Assembly: GCA_900078375.1 (NCBI GenBank)
Contig: FLQS01000037.1
Location: 1 to 60,297, forward strand
Length of the DNA stretch: 60,297 nt
Reading direction: 5' to 3'
Origin: an uncultured Mycobacterium sp.
GTDB taxonomy: Bacteria > Actinomycetota > Actinomycetes > Mycobacteriales > Mycobacteriaceae
The notes beneath the pieces were generated by a model. The model had not been told where the DNA came from and did not search any database. It saw only the letters and a list, made by a program, of their open reading frames with translations. Position numbers and translations under genes: made by a program. How positions within the stretch are numbered: position 1 is the first letter of the stretch; the number at the start of each line of letters is the position of its first letter. This document shows, one piece after another, positions 1-8,884 of this stretch.

Positions 1-285
1 AAATACCGTGGCTGCACCGCACCCGGCTGCACCGCCAACGGCTACAACAGCCAAGTCCACCACGCCACCCAAGACTGGAAACACGGCGGCACCACCGACA
101 TCGACCACCTCACCCTGGCGTGCAAATGCGACAACCTGCTGGTCGAAAACGACGGCTGGACCACCCGCCAACTCGCAGGCGGCCAAACCCACTGGACCCC
201 ACCACCAAACGTCCCACTGCGCGGCGGCACCAACGACTATCACCACCCAGAACGCCTACTCCCCAAAGACGACGAAAAGGACTAG
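1..285 (+). CDS. HNH endonuclease / DUF222 (13E12-type) protein, C-terminal fragment
   Basis: The frame is open from the first base and stops with TAG at 283-285, so the gene enters from outside the window. The roughly 94 visible residues carry the end of an HNH nuclease domain: CTAPGC, then QVHHATQDW, DIDHLTLAC and CDN, followed by a WTTRQ and Pro-rich tail. This fits the DUF222-HNH (13E12 REP) family, which is multicopy in mycobacteria. It stops one base before the convergent dnaE2 stop. Biological role unknown; the family is often treated as repeat or mobile-like. Only the 3' end is visible, so integrity cannot be judged. Confidence 0.8.
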   Translation, partial: KYRGCTAPGCTANGYNSQVHHATQDWKHGGTTDIDHLTLACKCDNLLVENDGWTTRQLAGGQTHWTPPPNVPLRGGTNDYHHPERLLPKDDEKD

Positions 286-286
286 C

Positions 287-3200
287 TCACCGGAAGTCGC
301 GCGAGCGGGAGCTCACCTTCAACGTGATGCGGCCCATCCGCTCTGCCACCACCGTCACCGCCCCCGTGGCGTTTTGCACCTGGCCGCGGATCAGCAGCGC
401 CGAGGCGGTCTGTGCCAGTTTGCGATGCCGGGTCCACACTCCCGGCATGCACAGCACGTTGACCATACCGGTCTCGTCCTCGATGTTCATGAACGTCACG
501 CCTTGGGCGGTGGCCGGCCGCTGCCGATGGGTCACCGCACCGGCGATCAGCACCCGGCTTCCGTCGGGCACCTCCAGCAGCCGGTCGGCCGGGAGCACGC
601 CCATCGCGTCGAGGTCTTCCCGCAGGAACTGGGTCGGATAGCTGTCCGGCGAGATACCGGTGGCCCACACATCAGCGGCGGCCAATTCCACCTCGGTCAT
701 GCCGGGCAGGGCCGGCACGTGCGACGACGAGCCGACACCGGGCAGCCGATCGGGGCGCGCAGTAGCCGCTGCACCGGCCGCCCACAGCCCCTCCCGGCGA
801 GTGATCGAAAAACAGCCAAGCGCCCCCGCGGTGGCCAACGCCTCGGTTTGTGGCACCGAAAGCTGCACCCGCCCAGTCAAATCCAGCAGTGAAACGTATG
901 GGCCTTCCGCGTCACGCTCATCGACGATGCGCTGGGCCAGCTCGTCACCGATATGCCGTACGGCTCCCAGCCCCAGCCGCACATCCAGCCCGGAGTTCTC
1001 CAACGTGGGATACGCCAGGCTGGCGTTGACATCGGGCCCGTGCACCTCGACGCCGTGCCTACGGGCATCGGCGACCAGCGACTGCGGCGAGTAGAAACCC
1101 ATCGGCTGGGCACGCAGCAGCGCGGCGCAGAACGCCGCCGGATGGTGCAGCTTGAACCACGAGGAGTAGTACACCAGCGAGGCGAAGCTCAGCGAATGAC
1201 TTTCCGGGAAGCCGAAATTGGCGAAGGCCTCCAGCTTCTCGTAGATCCGTTCGGCAATCTCGCCGGTGATACCGTGCCGCTGGGCCATCCCGGCGTAGAA
1301 CCGGTCACGCAGCCGTCGCATCTTCTCAGTGGAGCGCTTGGACCCCATGGCCCGCCGCAGCTGGTCGGCCTCAGCGGCCGAGAAGCCCGCGCAGTCCACC
1401 GCCAGCTGCATGAGCTGTTCCTGGAACAGCGGCACCCCCAACGTCTTTCGCAACGCCGGCTCCATCGACGGATGGTCATAAGTGACGGGTTCCAGTCCGT
1501 TGCGCCGCTTGATGTAGGGATGCACCGAGCCACCCTGGATGGGCCCGGGGCGGATCAGCGCCACCTCCACCACCAGGTCGTAGAACACCCGCGGCTTCAG
1601 CCGTGGCAGGGTGGCCATCTGGGCGCGTGACTCCACCTGGAACACCCCGACGGAGTCGGCCTTCTGCAGCATCTCGTAGACCGCCGGTTCGGACAGATCC
1701 AGCTGAGCCAGGTCGACCTTGATGCCCTTGTGCTCAGCGACCAGGTCGATGACGTAGTGCAGCGCCGAGAGCATACCGAGGCCGAGCATATCGAATTTCA
1801 CCAAACCGATTGCCGCGCAGTCGTCTTTGTCCCACTGCAGTACGCTGCGGTTCTCCATGCGTGCCCACTCCACCGGGCACACGTCGGCGATCGGGCGGTC
1901 ACAGATCACCATGCCGCCGGAGTGGATGCCCATGTGCCGCGGCAGGTTCTTGATCTGGGTCGCCAGGTCGACCACCGGCGCGGGGATGCCCTCGACGTCC
2001 GGCGAATCGGCCCCGGAATGCCAGTGGCTGATCTGCTTACTCCAGGCGTCCTGCTGGCCCTGGGAGAAGCCGAGCGCACGAGCCATGTCGCGCACCGCGC
2101 TTTTGCCCCGATAGGTGATGACGTTGGCGACCTGCGCGGCGTAGTCGCGGCCATAGCGGTCGTAGACGTACTGGATGGCCTTTTCCCGGAGGTCCGATTC
2201 GATGTCGATATCGATATCGGGCGGTCCGTCGCGGGCCGGGGACAGGAACCGTTCGAAGAGCAGTCCGCCCGCGACCGGGTCGACGGCGGTGACACCCAGC
2301 GCATAGCAGACCGCGGAGTTGGCCGCCGATCCCCTTCCCTGACAGAGGATGTCGTTCTCCCGGCAGAACCGGGTGATGTCGTGGACCACCAGGAAATACC
2401 CCGGGAAGTTCAACGCGGCGATGATGTCGAGCTCGCGTTCGATCTGGGCGTAGGCCTCTGGCGCGTTGGCGCGCGGCCCGTAGCGCCCGGCGGCTCCGAC
2501 CATCACCAGCTCCCGCAGCCAACTGTCTTCGGTGTGCCCGTCGGGCACGTCGAACGGTGGCAGCTGCGGCGCGATCAGCGCCAGGCCGAAGGCACACTGC
2601 TCGCCGAGATCGGCTGCGGCGCTGACGGCTTCGGGGTAGCGCGCGAACAGGCGGGCCATCTCGTCACCAGAACGCAGGTGTGCGCCGCCCAGCGGGGCCA
2701 GCCAGCCGGCCGCTTCGTCCAGCGACTGGCGCGCCCGGATCGCCCCCATGGCCATGGCCAGCCGGCCGCGGCTCGGCTCGGCGAAATGGGCGCCGGTTGT
2801 GGCGACGACACCGACCCCGAACCGCGGCGCCAGCGCGGCCAGCGCGGCGTTGCGCTCGTCGTCGAGCGGATCACCGTGGCAGGTGAGTTCGATGCTGACC
2901 CGGTCGCGGCCGAAACGGTCCACCAGGTCAGCCAGTGCCGCTTCCGCCGACTGCGGACCACCTTCCGAAAGAGCCTGCCGGACATGACCTTTGCGGCATC
3001 CGGTGAGGATGTGCCAATACCCGTCTGCGGCCTCGGTGAGCGAATCGTAGTCGTAGCGCGGCTTACCCTTCTCACCGCCGGCCAGATGCGCGGCTGACAG
3101 CTGGCGAGACAGCCGACGATAGCCCTCCGGGCCGCGAGCCAGCACCAGCAGGTGCGGACCGGGCGGGTCGGGCAGCTCCGTGCGGGCGGTATTGCTCAGC

Positions 3201-3580
3201 GATAATTCGGCGCCGAAGACGGTGCGCATGTCGAGTTCCTTGGCGGCCTCGGCGAAGCGCACCACACCGTAGAGGCCGTCGTGATCGGTCAACGCGATGG
3301 CACGCAGGTCCAGCCGCGACGCCTCCTCGACCAGTTCTTCCGGCGTGCTGGCTCCGTCGAGAAAGCTGTAGGCCGAATGCGCATGCAGCTCGGCATAGGG
3401 CACGGCCGAGCGCAGCTGGCGCCCACGTGGCGGCTCGTACGGTTCCCGATGGCGCGACCAGGCCGGGCTGTCTCCGCCGTCGGCGTGCGGTTCCCCGAGC
3501 GACAAACCCGGCCGGCGGGGCTTGCCGCCCAGCACCCGCTCCATCTCCGACCAACTCGGCGGCCCGTTGAACCAGCTCAT
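287..3580 (-). CDS. dnaE2: Error-prone DNA polymerase DnaE2
   Basis: This C-family polymerase alpha subunit (1097 aa) performs error-prone translesion synthesis with ImuA' and ImuB. The N-terminus has a PHP domain (YAELHAHSAYSFLDG at about 62-76, then ALTDHDGLYG near 96-105). The polymerase active-site acidic motif PDIDIDIES lies near residue 450, and an OB-fold region follows near the C-terminus (VTFMNIEDETGMVNVL). The start gives MSWFNGPPSW. A LexA box lies 13 bp upstream, matching known SOS induction of dnaE2. The partner genes imuA'-imuB are about 15 kb away in this window. The gene looks intact and full length. Confidence 0.97.
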   Translation of the reverse strand: MSWFNGPPSWSEMERVLGGKPRRPGLSLGEPHADGGDSPAWSRHREPYEPPRGRQLRSAVPYAELHAHSAYSFLDGASTPEELVEEASRLDLRAIALTDHDGLYGVVRFAEAAKELDMRTVFGAELSLSNTARTELPDPPGPHLLVLARGPEGYRRLSRQLSAAHLAGGEKGKPRYDYDSLTEAADGYWHILTGCRKGHVRQALSEGGPQSAEAALADLVDRFGRDRVSIELTCHGDPLDDERNAALAALAPRFGVGVVATTGAHFAEPSRGRLAMAMGAIRARQSLDEAAGWLAPLGGAHLRSGDEMARLFARYPEAVSAAADLGEQCAFGLALIAPQLPPFDVPDGHTEDSWLRELVMVGAAGRYGPRANAPEAYAQIERELDIIAALNFPGYFLVVHDITRFCRENDILCQGRGSAANSAVCYALGVTAVDPVAGGLLFERFLSPARDGPPDIDIDIESDLREKAIQYVYDRYGRDYAAQVANVITYRGKSAVRDMARALGFSQGQQDAWSKQISHWHSGADSPDVEGIPAPVVDLATQIKNLPRHMGIHSGGMVICDRPIADVCPVEWARMENRSVLQWDKDDCAAIGLVKFDMLGLGMLSALHYVIDLVAEHKGIKVDLAQLDLSEPAVYEMLQKADSVGVFQVESRAQMATLPRLKPRVFYDLVVEVALIRPGPIQGGSVHPYIKRRNGLEPVTYDHPSMEPALRKTLGVPLFQEQLMQLAVDCAGFSAAEADQLRRAMGSKRSTEKMRRLRDRFYAGMAQRHGITGEIAERIYEKLEAFANFGFPESHSLSFASLVYYSSWFKLHHPAAFCAALLRAQPMGFYSPQSLVADARRHGVEVHGPDVNASLAYPTLENSGLDVRLGLGAVRHIGDELAQRIVDERDAEGPYVSLLDLTGRVQLSVPQTEALATAGALGCFSITRREGLWAAGAAATARPDRLPGVGSSSHVPALPGMTEVELAAADVWATGISPDSYPTQFLREDLDAMGVLPADRLLEVPDGSRVLIAGAVTHRQRPATAQGVTFMNIEDETGMVNVLCMPGVWTRHRKLAQTASALLIRGQVQNATGAVTVVAERMGRITLKVSSRSRDFR

Positions 3581-3592
3581 CTTCCGAGTTTA

Positions 3593-3608
3593 TCGAACAT
3601 ATGTTCTA
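3593..3608. promoter_or_regulatory. LexA/SOS box between dnaE2 and helR
   Basis: TCGAACATATGTTCTA matches the mycobacterial SOS consensus TCGAAC-N4-GTTCGA with one mismatch, in the last half-site. It lies 13 bp upstream of the dnaE2 start and 77 bp upstream of the preferred helR start, so a bound LexA could affect both promoters. Confidence 0.9.
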
Positions 3609-3684
3609 TGCGGGAGTCGCGGAGCCAAATAGGGACGAAGATGGACGCCGGAGTGCCGACGAAATTGAGGGGGACTCGACAGGT

Positions 3685-5898
3685 ATGTCGAAACACGCGC
3701 ACGAGCACGAACTGGAATCCGAGCAGGACTACCTGGCCGGGCTCTATGACTGGCTCGACGACAAGCGCATGCGGGTCAAGGCCCATTACCGTGCCGCACT
3801 CGGTGGGCCGATCGACCTCCAGGACGGCGGCACCCTGGTTGCCCGAGACGCCGACGTGCGCGCACTGGCCCGATCGGTGACGCGGTTGGACGTGGCTGAC
3901 CAAGGGCTGTGCTTCGGACGGCTGGACGCGATTTCGGGCGAACGGATCTACGTCGGCCGCATCGGCATCTTCGATGAGCACAACGACCACGAACCGCTGC
4001 TGCTCGACTGGCGGGCACCGGCGGCGCGTGCATTTTATGTAGCCACCGCAGCAAGCCCCGAGGGCATGCGCCGTCGACGCCAGTTCCACTCTCTCGGGCG
4101 ACGACTTGTCGATTTCACCGACGAGGTCTTCGGCCGCCCCGACCCCGACGCCGGCGATGACAGCCCCTTCAGCAGCGACGCGGCCCTACTCGCGGCGGTC
4201 AACGCGCCCCGCGGTGAGGGCATGCGCGACATTGTGGCGACCATCCAGACCGAACAGGACGAGATCATCCGGCTCGACCATCCCGGGGTGCTGGTCATCG
4301 AGGGCGGACCGGGCACCGGCAAGACCGTGGTGGCACTGCATCGCGTCGCGTACCTCCTCTACACCCAACGAGCCCGGATCGAGCGGCACGGCGTGCTGGT
4401 CATGGGCCCCAACCAGGCGTTCATGAACCACATCGGCCGCGTGCTGCCGTCGCTGGGCGAGTCGGAGGTGGTGTTCATGACGGTCGGCGACCTGCTTCCC
4501 GGACTGAACGTCACCGCCGAGGACACCCCGGAGGTCGCCCGCATCAAGGGTTCTCGCGCGATGCTGGGTGTCCTCGCGGCGGCGATCGCCGACCGCCAAC
4601 AGCTGCCCGAGCAGCCTCTCGAGATCCCGTTGGCCGACGTGACCATGCGGATCGCCGCCGACACGGCCCAGTGGGCCGTCGAGGAGGCTCGAGCGAGCGG
4701 GCTGCCGCACAACGCGGCCCGTTCGGTGTTCCGCGAGATCATCACCTACGTGCTGACCGAGCGCGCGATCGCCAGGATCGGCCGCGGCTGGCTGACCCGC
4801 GACAACCGCGAAGCCTGGGAGAAGGTGCGCGCGGATCTGCTCACCGAGCTCGACGAGAACGGCCGGTTCGTCGCCGCCCTCGACGAACTCTGGCCGGTCC
4901 TGACACCACAGGACCTGCTGGCCACGCTGTACACGTCGGCCGAGCGGTTACGCGCCGCCGGGGCCGACCCGGCGCTATGGCGGGAAGACGGTGCGGCCTG
5001 GACGGTGTCAGATGTGCCGCTGCTCGACGAACTGGTCGACCTACTGGGCCGCGACAAGGCCACCGATGATGCCGCCGAACGGGAACGCATCGCCGAAACA
5101 CATTATGCCGCAGGCGTGTTGGAGAACATGGTGGCCCACGAGGATCTGATGGACGACGAGGATCGCCTGCTCGCGCAGGACTTGATCGGCGCCGAAGACC
5201 TTGCCGATCGCTTCCGCGAGCGCGATACCCGGGATCTCGCCGAACGCGCCGCAGCGGACCGGGACTGGACGTACCGGCATGTCGTGGTGGACGAGGCACA
5301 GGAGCTGTCAGAGATGGACTGGCGAGTGTTGATGCGCCGCTGCCCGAGCCGGTCCTTCACGGTGGTCGGCGACCTCGCGCAACGCCGCTCGATGGCTGGG
5401 GCGACGTCGTGGGCCGAGATGCTGGAGCCGTACGTACCCGACCGGTGGGTGTACCGGTCGCTGTCGGTGAACTATCGCACCCCCGCCGAGATCATGACCG
5501 TCGCCGCCGCGTTGCTCGCCGACTTCGCGCCCGATGTTCGGGCACCGGAGTCGGTGCGGGCGTGTGGAATCCGCCCCTGGTCGCGGCGTGTCACCGCGGA
5601 CCGCCTATCGGCCGCCATCGAGGAGTTCGTCGCAGAAGAAGCCGCGCGCGAAGGCACGAGCGTCGTGATCGGGCCGCCGGACGTGCCGGGCACGGTCGCC
5701 CCGTCGGAGACCAAGGGTCTGGAGTTCGACGCGGTGTTGGTGGTGGAGCCGGATCGCATCCTCGCGGACGGGCCGCGCGGGGCGGCCGAGCTGTACGTCG
5801 CCCTCACCCGCGCCACCCAGCGGTTGGGCGTGCTGCATCAGCACCCACTGCCCTCGGCGCTGACCGGGCTGGCCGAATGTGACAGCTTGACGCACTAG
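3685..5898 (+). CDS. helR: HelR/HelD-type superfamily 1 helicase-like ATPase (RNA polymerase recycling factor)
   Basis: This is a UvrD-like SF1 ATPase of the HelD/HelR family, whose members bind RNA polymerase, release stalled complexes and, for HelR, displace rifamycins. The 737-aa protein has an N-terminal helical segment of HelD type (EQDYLAGLYDWLDDKR), Walker A GGPGTGKT near residue 207, Walker B VVVDEAQEL near 533, and C-terminal SF1 motifs (ETKGLEFDAV, YVALTRA). I chose ATG 3685 because GAGGGGG lies about 11 bases upstream; an in-frame ATG at 3601 would overlap the LexA box. I saw no long palindrome resembling a rifamycin-associated element upstream. The HelR versus HelD assignment is less certain than the family. 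Confidence 0.82.
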   Translation: MSKHAHEHELESEQDYLAGLYDWLDDKRMRVKAHYRAALGGPIDLQDGGTLVARDADVRALARSVTRLDVADQGLCFGRLDAISGERIYVGRIGIFDEHNDHEPLLLDWRAPAARAFYVATAASPEGMRRRRQFHSLGRRLVDFTDEVFGRPDPDAGDDSPFSSDAALLAAVNAPRGEGMRDIVATIQTEQDEIIRLDHPGVLVIEGGPGTGKTVVALHRVAYLLYTQRARIERHGVLVMGPNQAFMNHIGRVLPSLGESEVVFMTVGDLLPGLNVTAEDTPEVARIKGSRAMLGVLAAAIADRQQLPEQPLEIPLADVTMRIAADTAQWAVEEARASGLPHNAARSVFREIITYVLTERAIARIGRGWLTRDNREAWEKVRADLLTELDENGRFVAALDELWPVLTPQDLLATLYTSAERLRAAGADPALWREDGAAWTVSDVPLLDELVDLLGRDKATDDAAERERIAETHYAAGVLENMVAHEDLMDDEDRLLAQDLIGAEDLADRFRERDTRDLAERAAADRDWTYRHVVVDEAQELSEMDWRVLMRRCPSRSFTVVGDLAQRRSMAGATSWAEMLEPYVPDRWVYRSLSVNYRTPAEIMTVAAALLADFAPDVRAPESVRACGIRPWSRRVTADRLSAAIEEFVAEEAAREGTSVVIGPPDVPGTVAPSETKGLEFDAVLVVEPDRILADGPRGAAELYVALTRATQRLGVLHQHPLPSALTGLAECDSLTH

Positions 5899-5911
5899 TT
5901 GAGCGAAAAGC

Positions 5912-5972
5912 TGGCAAATAACTGTGCGCGCGCTGTGCATTGCTGGAAAGCTGTGCACGGCGGATTCCTGTA
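5912..5972 (+). promoter_or_regulatory. Duplicated upstream element, copy A (before paralogue 1)
   Basis: The segment runs from TGGCAAATA through GGAAAGCTGTGCACGGCGG to ATTCCTG. It is recognisably related to segments before paralogues 3 and 4 (7811-7870 and 8766-8825). Downstream, at 5984-6002, is a hairpin with arms GCCGACG and CGTCGGC. It is probably a promoter or 5' leader copied with the gene. No transcription start can be read directly. Confidence 0.5.
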
Positions 5973-6032
5973 AGGGAACTGAAGCCGACGAGCCTCGTCG
6001 GCACCGCCCCTAACCAGGAAGAGAAAGTCCTG

Positions 6033-6878
6033 ATGGAGCTCGCCGCCAGTCGTTCTATTCGCACCGTCGCTGCCCTGACCACCGTCGGGGCGCTGGCCCT
6101 GACACCCATCGCTGTCACCCCGCCCGAACTGCACGTTCCCACCATCTCGGCAACCCGCGCCTCCACCCAAGCCGTCCAGCTCACCGACGCCTGGTACGAC
6201 CTGCTCAACAACACCCTTCTCGACGTTGGCGTGCTCGGCGAGCTCTTCCTCGGCGGAAACAACACCTGGCCCTTGCCGAACCCGACCATCCCGCTCGCGC
6301 CGATCGCCACGCAATTGGTACTCAACCCGTTGATCTATGCCGTCCAGCTGATCACCGGCCAAGGCGCCAAGATCCCGGCCGAGATCGCCACCCACCTTTC
6401 GCAACTCGCCGACGTCATCACGCTCGTCGTCACCCAGGTGCCGCCGATCATTTTCGAACAGATCCAGGCGCCGTTTGTCGCCGTCGCGCAGGCCCTCCAA
6501 TCCATCGGAAACAGCGGCAATCTGCTACTAGGGTTGATCGAGGCGCCCGCCGTCTTTCTCGACTACGCCCTCAACAGTCAATATGGCCTCCTCGGCGGCG
6601 CGGGCCCGGTCGCGATTTCGCTCGTCATCCGAAACCTGGTCGCCAAGGCGCTCGAAACCCCGCTGCCTGTGGTCGTTCTGCCGTTCAAGAAAGCCAGCGG
6701 CGCGGCGTCGGCGTCAAAGGTGTTGACGCCCAAGGCCACCGCCGTGACCGCGCCGTCAGGCACAGCGAGTTCGGCCCGGTCAAAGCCCAAGTCCCCGTCG
6801 TCGGCATCGGCGAGCGCCAAGAAACCCGCAGCCAAGGCCGGCAGCGCGCGCAACGGCGTCGGCCATGGCAAGCGTTAG
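6033..6878 (+). CDS. Tandem secreted/envelope protein family, copy 1
   Basis: This is the first of four consecutive paralogues (281 aa). A short basic N-terminus and a hydrophobic stretch (about residues 9-28, VAALTTVGALALTPIAV) suggest a signal peptide or anchor. Then come motifs shared by all copies: AVQLTDAW, PLPNP, TQL, YAVQL, EAPAVFL, NSQYGLLG and VLPFKK. The last 60 or so residues are rich in Ala, Ser, Lys and Pro, ending GVGHGKR. I chose ATG 6033 for the AGGAAGAG at 6016-6023 and because all copies then start alike. The middle resembles mycobacterial proteins annotated as GjpA-like porins, but that is a loose impression. Function unknown. Confidence 0.85.
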   Translation: MELAASRSIRTVAALTTVGALALTPIAVTPPELHVPTISATRASTQAVQLTDAWYDLLNNTLLDVGVLGELFLGGNNTWPLPNPTIPLAPIATQLVLNPLIYAVQLITGQGAKIPAEIATHLSQLADVITLVVTQVPPIIFEQIQAPFVAVAQALQSIGNSGNLLLGLIEAPAVFLDYALNSQYGLLGGAGPVAISLVIRNLVAKALETPLPVVVLPFKKASGAASASKVLTPKATAVTAPSGTASSARSKPKSPSSASASAKKPAAKAGSARNGVGHGKR

Positions 6879-6893
6879 CGGAAGGAAAACCCA

Positions 6894-7730
6894 ATGGAAC
6901 TCACCGGTCAATCGGTGCGCACCGTCGCCGCCCTGAGCACCGTCGGGGCGCTGGCCCTGGCACCCATTGCGATCGCACCCCCCGATCTGCACACCCGAAG
7001 CATCGCGGCAGCCCGCATCTCCACCGAGGCCGTCCAACTCACCGACGCCTGGTCCGACTTGCTCACCAACACCGTCGGCAACACGATCCAGCTCGCCGGG
7101 TTGTTCATCGGGTTGGATAGCGGCTCCCCGTTGCCGAATCCGATCTTCATCGCACCGGTCGCGACGCAGTTGATACTCAACCAATTGATCTATGCCGTAC
7201 AGCTTTTCACCGGCAAGGGCGCCGAGATCCCGGTCGAGATCTCGACTCATCTGGACAAGATCGGCAACCTCATCCAGGGCATCTCCAACGACGTCCCCGG
7301 AGTCATCGTCGATCAGATTCAGACACCGTTCAAAGCCCTCCAGCTGGCACTCGATTCGATCACCACCAGCGGCAACCCTTTGCTCGCATTACTCGAAGCA
7401 CCAGCCGTGTTCTTGGACGCCGCCCTCAACAGCCAGTACGGCATCCTCGGCCCCAGCGGTCCGATCGCGCTGCCGATCCTCATCCGAAACTTCTTGGCCG
7501 AGGCGATCTCGACGCCGCTGCCCACAATCACCCTGCCGTTCAAGAAGGCCGACGGCGCGGCGGCGAAGACGGTGACCCCGAAGGCCGCGGCGGTGACCAC
7601 ACCGTCGGGCACGGCATCCTCGGCGCGGACCAAGCCCAAGTCGCCGTCGACGGGTTCGGTAAGTGCCAAGAAGACCGGCGCCGCCAAGGCCGGCAGCGCG
7701 CGGAGTGGGGTCGGGCACGGCAAGCGGTAA
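6894..7730 (+). CDS. Tandem secreted/envelope protein family, copy 2
   Basis: This 278-aa paralogue starts 15 bp after the stop of copy 1, with GGAAGGA upstream of its ATG, so the two are almost certainly co-transcribed. It is the only copy without its own upstream element. N-terminal hydrophobic segment VAALSTVGALALAPIAI, then EAVQLTDAW, NPIFIAPVATQL, EAPAVFL, LNSQYGILG and TLPFKKA, then a basic Ala/Ser/Lys tail ending GVGHGKR. Tail and core are closest to copy 1, suggesting a recent duplication. No enzymatic motif seen. Confidence 0.85.
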   Translation: MELTGQSVRTVAALSTVGALALAPIAIAPPDLHTRSIAAARISTEAVQLTDAWSDLLTNTVGNTIQLAGLFIGLDSGSPLPNPIFIAPVATQLILNQLIYAVQLFTGKGAEIPVEISTHLDKIGNLIQGISNDVPGVIVDQIQTPFKALQLALDSITTSGNPLLALLEAPAVFLDAALNSQYGILGPSGPIALPILIRNFLAEAISTPLPTITLPFKKADGAAAKTVTPKAAAVTTPSGTASSARTKPKSPSTGSVSAKKTGAAKAGSARSGVGHGKR

Positions 7731-7810
7731 ATCGCGCCGGGTAACGGGCGCCTCCTCATTCACCCGAGTTCACTTCAGCAACGTCTGAGCCGCCGGATTT
7801 ACTGCATAAC

Positions 7811-7870
7811 CGCAAATATTCCTGCGGTTATCGGAAGCTGCTGCGAAGCTGATCCACAGCGAATTCCCAG
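7811..7870 (+). promoter_or_regulatory. Duplicated upstream element, copy B (before paralogue 3)
   Basis: It contains GCAAATATTCCTGCGG, then TGCGAAGCTGATCCACAGCG and AATTCCCAG, matching the element before paralogue 4 most closely (shared GCAAATAT, TGCGAAGCT, CAGCGRATTCCCAG). It lies about 25 bp upstream of the paralogue 3 start. Confidence 0.5.
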
Positions 7871-7894
7871 TCCGACACGAGGGAGAACTCTGTG

Positions 7895-8737
7895 ATGCAC
7901 CACGTTGTCCGTCGCCCACTGCTCGCCGCTGCCACACTGACCACCGCCACAGCGCTGGCCCTGACACCTGTCACGGTCACACCACCCGACCTGCACGCGG
8001 CAATCTCGCCGATTCGCGTCTCCACTCAAGCGGTTCAGCTGACCGACGCCTGGTCCGACTTGTTCAGCGACACTGTCACGAGCGTGGTCACGCTCGGGGC
8101 AATGGCGCTCGGGACAGATTCCAACTACCCCTTGCCCTCGCCGAATTTCCCGCTCGCACCGGTGGCCACCCAGCTCGTGTTCAACCAGCTGATCTACGTC
8201 GCAAAGCTGTTCAACGGCCAGGCCGGTGAGATTCCGGCGTGGATCGGAGCCCATCTGACCGAGGTGGGGAAGGTCGCCCAGCTGTTCGTCGCCGCAGTGC
8301 CGGGAGTCGTCCTCCAACAGATCCAGGTTCCGTTTTACGCGGCCCAGCAAGCGATCAATTCCATCGGCAGCAGCGGCAACTTGCTGACCGGCTTGGTCGA
8401 AGCCCCGGCTGTGTTCTTGAACATCGCTCTCAACAACCAGTTCGGCCTCCTCGGCCTCACCGGTCCCATCGGAATATCACTGATCTTCCGAAACCTTCTG
8501 ACGACGGCGCTCTACACAACGCCGCCGACCATCGTCCTGCCGTTCAAGAAAGCTGCCGCGTCGACCCCCAGGGCAGCCGCCGCCGCGACCAAGAAGCCGG
8601 TGGCACCGTCGGGGACGGCGAACTCGGCGCGCTCGAAGCCCAAGGCCCCATCTTCGGCAGCCAGCAGCAAGCGCAAGCCGGCGGCATCCACCACACCGAA
8701 CAGCAGCGGTGGGCGCGGCCACGCCAAGCGAGGCTAA
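7895..8737 (+). CDS. Tandem secreted/envelope protein family, copy 3
   Basis: This paralogue (280 aa) begins MHHVVRRPLLAAATL. A GTG three bases upstream (7892) is also possible, but GAGGGAGA at 7879-7886 sits at better distance from ATG 7895. The order of blocks is as in the other copies: hydrophobic N-terminal stretch, AVQLTDAWSDL, PLPSPNFPLAP, EAPAVFLNIALNNQFGLLG, IVLPFKKA, then a basic tail ending GRGHAKRG. The array order and length are conserved while sequence has drifted, so the copies appear to be maintained rather than decaying. Confidence 0.85.
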   Translation: MHHVVRRPLLAAATLTTATALALTPVTVTPPDLHAAISPIRVSTQAVQLTDAWSDLFSDTVTSVVTLGAMALGTDSNYPLPSPNFPLAPVATQLVFNQLIYVAKLFNGQAGEIPAWIGAHLTEVGKVAQLFVAAVPGVVLQQIQVPFYAAQQAINSIGSSGNLLTGLVEAPAVFLNIALNNQFGLLGLTGPIGISLIFRNLLTTALYTTPPTIVLPFKKAAASTPRAAAAATKKPVAPSGTANSARSKPKAPSSAASSKRKPAASTTPNSSGGRGHAKRG

Positions 8738-8765
8738 CGAACAGTCGCGACACATCGTTAGATGT

Positions 8766-8825
8766 GGCAAATATCTGTGCATTGATTGAAAGCTGATGCG
8801 AAGCTAGTGCGCAGCGGATTCCCAG
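8766..8825 (+). promoter_or_regulatory. Duplicated upstream element, copy C (before paralogue 4)
   Basis: It contains GGCAAATATCTGTGCATTG, GAAAGCTGATGCGAAGCT and GCGCAGCGGATTCCCAG. It aligns with copies A and B; the A/C pair also continues into a GAAGYCGACGA leader segment further downstream. Confidence 0.5.
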
Positions 8826-8884
8826 CACGGAATTGAAGTCGACGAAGCCCCCGCCGACACCGCCTACCAGAAAGAAACGCACAG

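Noticed and set aside
3601..3684. Upstream ATG 3601 as the helR start
   Set aside because: It overlaps the LexA box, has no ribosome site, and adds 28 residues without family similarity.
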